A model generated the notes under the pieces. That model saw only the letters and a list, made by a program, of their open reading frames with translations. It was not told the DNA's origin and made no database searches. This document shows positions 32,010 through 35,300 of a DNA stretch of 35,300 nucleotides, piece by piece. This DNA comes from Congregicoccus sp964517665. GTDB lineage: Bacteria; Verrucomicrobiota; Verrucomicrobiia; Opitutales; Opitutaceae. Where the stretch lies: assembly GCA_964517665.1 (NCBI GenBank), contig CAZFCY010000027.1, positions 1 to 35,300 of the forward strand, read 5' to 3'. The translations under genes were made by a program, and so were the position numbers. Every line of letters begins with the position of its first letter. Positions within the stretch are counted from its first letter, which is position 1.

Positions 32010-35000
32010 TCAGAACTCGATCGAGTTCGTGAGTGTAAACGTCCTGGGTTCCGGAATGCGATAGGCTGCCGGAGAGTTGTCGGGGTTGACCGATGCGAGA
32101 ATCAGCCGGTCGTCGGCGAAAACATTGCGGATGTTCAACTGCATCCGCCACGAAATGTTTCCCGATATACGACGGTTGTAACCGATCCAGAAATCGGCAG
32201 TCCCCACCGTCGTGCCATAGTGTGGATTGGCCGTGTCGTAGATCTCCGCGCCGAACTCGTCATGGCTTATCGGGTAGCCGGTCACGTTTCTGTCGAGCCA
32301 GCGATAGCCGCCGCCGATGTTGACGCCCTCGAGGAGTCCATCCCCTTGAAACGCATAGTTGGCGATCACATTGAAAGACCACGGCTTCATCTCTGGAACA
32401 TTCGAGTTCTCGGACGCGATGAATCTGCCCACGGTCGAATACACGTCCGTGTTGAAGAACGTCCGAAGGTCCGCGTTGAGGGAGGTGGAGTACGGATCGA
32501 CCGATGCGTCGGCGCTTGACGCGCTCCAGAAACGGATGTTGCCCGCCGGACCTTCGAAGAAGGATCGGCGCTTCTCGAGATACTCGACAAAGCCCGGCGC
32601 CAGGTCGAACCGGCGGGCCTCCGTTCTGGCGACGTTCAGCACGACCGACAAGCCGCCGATCGGGTTCGCGATCAACTCGAACTCGGCGCCTTTCGATCGC
32701 GAGGTTCCGGTGATTTCGGCCGTGGCAGACCGGCCGCTGATGGCCGCCGCGCCACCCATCGGAGGCCCCTCGTGGCTGAAGAACACCTCGCGAACGATGC
32801 CCGTTGCCGCCAGGAATTCATCGGGCGGCGGGTTGTCCAGCACGGCGTCGATGGCAGCCTTCTGCATATCGTACGTGGCATCGATTTCGGCCCGAGTGTA
32901 GGCCTCGCGGATCGTGCCTGCCGGATAGGGTTCGCTCGCTCCGTTCCATATTCCATAACCATTCGATCTTCCGTCCCAAGTGTCCGGAACGCGACCCAAT
33001 TGCACGCCTGCCGCCATCCTCGCCCACGGCCCATGCGGCCTGAACGTCACCGGATTTCCGGTCGCGGAGTCGTATCCATAGATGGTCGCCACCACCGCGC
33101 CAGCAGGCGCGCCCGGTCCGACCGGGCCCTGACGGCCGGCATGCGCCGCGGCACGGGAGCGGGCCCAGACCTCGGCGGTGGCCCAGGCGTTGATGTTGCT
33201 GTTGAGACCGATGTCGGCGTTTCCGACCGTCGTCTCGTAGCGGACGACTTTGAGACGAACCTTGTCGTTGAAGGCCGACACCGCGAATCCGTATTCCCTC
33301 GTTTCGCCGGAGGGATCGGGTATCCGACGGTTCAGAATATCCACCCGGCCAGGGCTGGGCTGGAAGTTCTCCGACTGGTTGTAGACGAGTTGCAAATTCA
33401 TCCGCCCGGGCAACTCTTCCCTCCACTTCCCGGGTGTGTGCGAGACGAGACTGTAGGTATAGGAATCGACTCTCGATTTCGGCGAATCCGGACCGAGCGC
33501 AAAGCCGGGATCGAACGGAGACACGTAAGTCAGATTGCCCATGGTCGTCCTCGGAAGACCGATGGCCCGATTGGCAAAGGATTCGTCCCGTCGAACGGCG
33601 GCCATGGGAATCAGGTTCCCGCCCAACCAGTGGCCCTGCCAGACCAATGCCGTGGAATCCACGGTGCGGCGAAACCTCCCGGCGTCGCCATACCGGCGCT
33701 CCTGTTCCGGCAGCGCAGAGTTGGCAACGAGGTCGAAGCTGTGGATATCGAACCGTTTGGTGTCCGGATTGAAGTTCCGGACCTGTGTCCGGCCGGCGCC
33801 GGTCTGCGGCAACCCGCCCATCCGCGGCAGGTCGATCCCTGACGGGTCCGCGCCCTGGAGTTTCCCGGGCGAAAGATAATATAAAATATAAACGGGTGTG
33901 CGGCTGGCCTGGAAGTACGGGCTGCCGGGAACGTTGAGTTCGTAACCGTCGTCGGAATGGAAGTCGTCGCCTCCGGCGCTGAAACCTTCGTCGATATAAC
34001 GGGACGCCAGCAGAGTGAATCGATTCTCGCCGAAGACACGACCGGGCATGGAATCGCGACCGCTGATCGCGTTGAAATCCAGATTGTAGAAGCCCGTGGC
34101 GCGGTAGGATGTCTTCGTTTTTCGATCCCAGCTCCATCCACTGCCCCGCGCGCCCACCACATAGGCGCGACCCAGCATCGGATTGATCGGATCCGCCCTC
34201 TCGGCAAACGTGCCGTCGGGCAATGCATCCGCGTCCGGGCCGTTCGGAACAGGCGTGCCCCCTATGATGCCGCCGGCATAGGTTCCCATGACATCGACGC
34301 CGATGCCATAACCGCTCGCGTTCAAAAAGTGTTTTTCGCCGCCGTGGACATGTTGCCGATCGATCGCCAGTTCGAAACCGAACGTCTCATCCGCGAAGCT
34401 CTGGCGGAAGGATACGTTGTATGCATCGAAATCGGCGAACTCCCCCTTGGTTTCGCCATCGAGCAAGTGCTCGTGCGAGTCGAAAATCGAGCGATCGGTC
34501 ATCACCCGGTTCTTGAAGCCGGCGATTCTCCAGCCCGGGAGTCTTCTCTTCCATGCCTCCCGCGCATAGCCGGTAATGCCCTGATGAAACGCGCCTCCGA
34601 CCCACTGCGCCTGGTTCGCGATGTTGTGCGGGTAGGCGATGCCCAGCGGGGCTCCCTGCAAATAGGTGGTGATCGTGCCACCCGAGACAAGCTGATCCCC
34701 GGCCGCCGTCGCAATCGCCGGGTTCAGCGGCTCCACCGTCGTGCTCGTGCGAAAGGGAACCCCCGACGCCTGCAAGTGGCCCAACTGAGTGAACCAGGGT
34801 GTGAGGTAATCGTTGGGCGGAGCCTGCCGCGGAAGGTTCGATTCGATTTTCCCCCGCTCGTAGGTGGCTGCAAGCGAGGCGCGCATCGACCTGTCGTTCA
34901 GGAACGATGGATCCCAGCGCACCGCCCCGTAAAAACGCCTGTCGTTTCGAAAGGCCGGCTCCTGCCGGTATTTCGTCTCGTCGTGAAGCAACGAAACGCG

Positions 35001-35300
35001 AACGGCCAGCACGTCGTCGACCAGGACCCGGTTGAAATCTCCAGAGAACCGGACCGTGCCGAAATTGTCGATCTTCGTCTCGATTCCGTTGGAAGCGACG
35101 AATGCCGCCTGATTTGTGCTCGCATTGATGATGCCCGCCGGGCTGCCGATGCCGAACAACACGGAATTCGGACCGCGCTGGATGTCGATGCGGCTGGTGT
35201 TGTAGGAATCCCAGGGAATATCCGTCAGAAAGAAGTCGCGTGTATTGTCGGCCGCCAGCAGGCCGCGCACACGCGATGATCCGTGGCGAACCGCTCCCGC
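32010..35300 (-). CDS. TonB-dependent receptor (copy 2), N-terminus outside the window
   Basis: The frame is open to the window edge, giving 1096 visible residues. By comparison with copy 1, roughly the first 130 (signal, TonB box, start of plug) are cut off. It is closely similar to copy 1 along its length: SRVRGL-x2-ADNTRDFFL, IPWDSYN, IQRGPNSVLFG-GSPAGI, NQSENFQPSPGR-DILNRRIPDP, AEFEL-ANPI and a final LTNSIEF with terminal Phe. Differences cluster in loop-like segments, for example extra residues around GGTPVPNGPDADALPDGTF. It is likely a tandem duplicate with a related but distinct ligand. Confidence 0.93.
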   Translation of the reverse strand, partial: AGAVRHGSSRVRGLLAADNTRDFFLTDIPWDSYNTSRIDIQRGPNSVLFGIGSPAGIINASTNQAAFVASNGIETKIDNFGTVRFSGDFNRVLVDDVLAVRVSLLHDETKYRQEPAFRNDRRFYGAVRWDPSFLNDRSMRASLAATYERGKIESNLPRQAPPNDYLTPWFTQLGHLQASGVPFRTSTTVEPLNPAIATAAGDQLVSGGTITTYLQGAPLGIAYPHNIANQAQWVGGAFHQGITGYAREAWKRRLPGWRIAGFKNRVMTDRSIFDSHEHLLDGETKGEFADFDAYNVSFRQSFADETFGFELAIDRQHVHGGEKHFLNASGYGIGVDVMGTYAGGIIGGTPVPNGPDADALPDGTFAERADPINPMLGRAYVVGARGSGWSWDRKTKTSYRATGFYNLDFNAISGRDSMPGRVFGENRFTLLASRYIDEGFSAGGDDFHSDDGYELNVPGSPYFQASRTPVYILYYLSPGKLQGADPSGIDLPRMGGLPQTGAGRTQVRNFNPDTKRFDIHSFDLVANSALPEQERRYGDAGRFRRTVDSTALVWQGHWLGGNLIPMAAVRRDESFANRAIGLPRTTMGNLTYVSPFDPGFALGPDSPKSRVDSYTYSLVSHTPGKWREELPGRMNLQLVYNQSENFQPSPGRVDILNRRIPDPSGETREYGFAVSAFNDKVRLKVVRYETTVGNADIGLNSNINAWATAEVWARSRAAAHAGRQGPVGPGAPAGAVVATIYGYDSATGNPVTFRPHGPWARMAAGVQLGRVPDTWDGRSNGYGIWNGASEPYPAGTIREAYTRAEIDATYDMQKAAIDAVLDNPPPDEFLAATGIVREVFFSHEGPPMGGAAAISGRSATAEITGTSRSKGAEFELIANPIGGLSVVLNVARTEARRFDLAPGFVEYLEKRRSFFEGPAGNIRFWSASSADASVDPYSTSLNADLRTFFNTDVYSTVGRFIASENSNVPEMKPWSFNVIANYAFQGDGLLEGVNIGGGYRWLDRNVTGYPISHDEFGAEIYDTANPHYGTTVGTADFWIGYNRRISGNISWRMQLNIRNVFADDRLILASVNPDNSPAAYRIPEPRTFTLTNSIEF

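Noticed and set aside
1..35300. CRISPR array, rRNA, transposase or integrase
   Set aside because: No regularly spaced repeats, no rRNA-like sequence and no recombinase motifs were seen, although the 100-N gap could hide a gene.

Overview
The window looks like a scaffold from a high-GC Gram-negative bacterium of the Verrucomicrobiota, most likely Opitutaceae-like. The grounds are the style of the two large TonB-dependent receptors (an N-terminal segment reading VLSPFVVDASEDEGY, no SusD partner), several exported enzymes with RR-type leaders, and the GC-rich codon use. This placement is inference from recalled family traits. Two runs of N (100 and 10 bases) show that it is a draft or metagenome-type assembly.

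Bases 1-5257 are housekeeping: a YvlD-type membrane protein, a family-4-like glycosyltransferase, a YbfF/ABHD11-type hydrolase and mutS. Bases 5258-13355 form a one-carbon/folate block. A leader with the conserved core of a cobalamin riboswitch precedes metE (B12-independent methionine synthase). After a rho-independent terminator come a 57-codon ORF, metF, folP, a 23-codon mini-ORF, folB, folK, pabB and pabC. From metF to pabC every junction is a 4-base ATGA stop/start overlap, so the genes are probably translationally coupled. queH (queuosine synthesis) converges on pabC.

Bases 14253-18784 are an accessory island. It is bounded by two imperfect direct repeats of about 57 bp, and the right copy includes the 3' end and CCA of a tRNA-Gln(UUG) gene. 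Inside are three toxin-antitoxin modules: a frameshifted RelE/HigB-type toxin with an intact XRE antitoxin, RES with an Xre/MbcA/ParS-type partner, and FitAB/VapBC with a near-perfect operator. The island also holds a decayed TOTE-type primase-helicase gene and a 100-N assembly gap. The left repeat lies exactly where a short-chain dehydrogenase remnant is cut off. This is the most interesting part of the window.

Bases 18972-21659 return to core genes (pyrH, frr, proB). On the minus strand follow a DUF4139 secreted protein and a carbohydrate locus: two tandem paralogous TonB-dependent receptors, a GH88 unsaturated uronyl hydrolase, a heparinase II/III-type lyase and an exported Nif3-like protein. 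Together they fit uptake and lyase-type breakdown of a uronic-acid polysaccharide. The 10-N gap in the first receptor appears to be a scaffolding artefact: the flanks overlap by three bases and joining them restores one 1208-residue frame.
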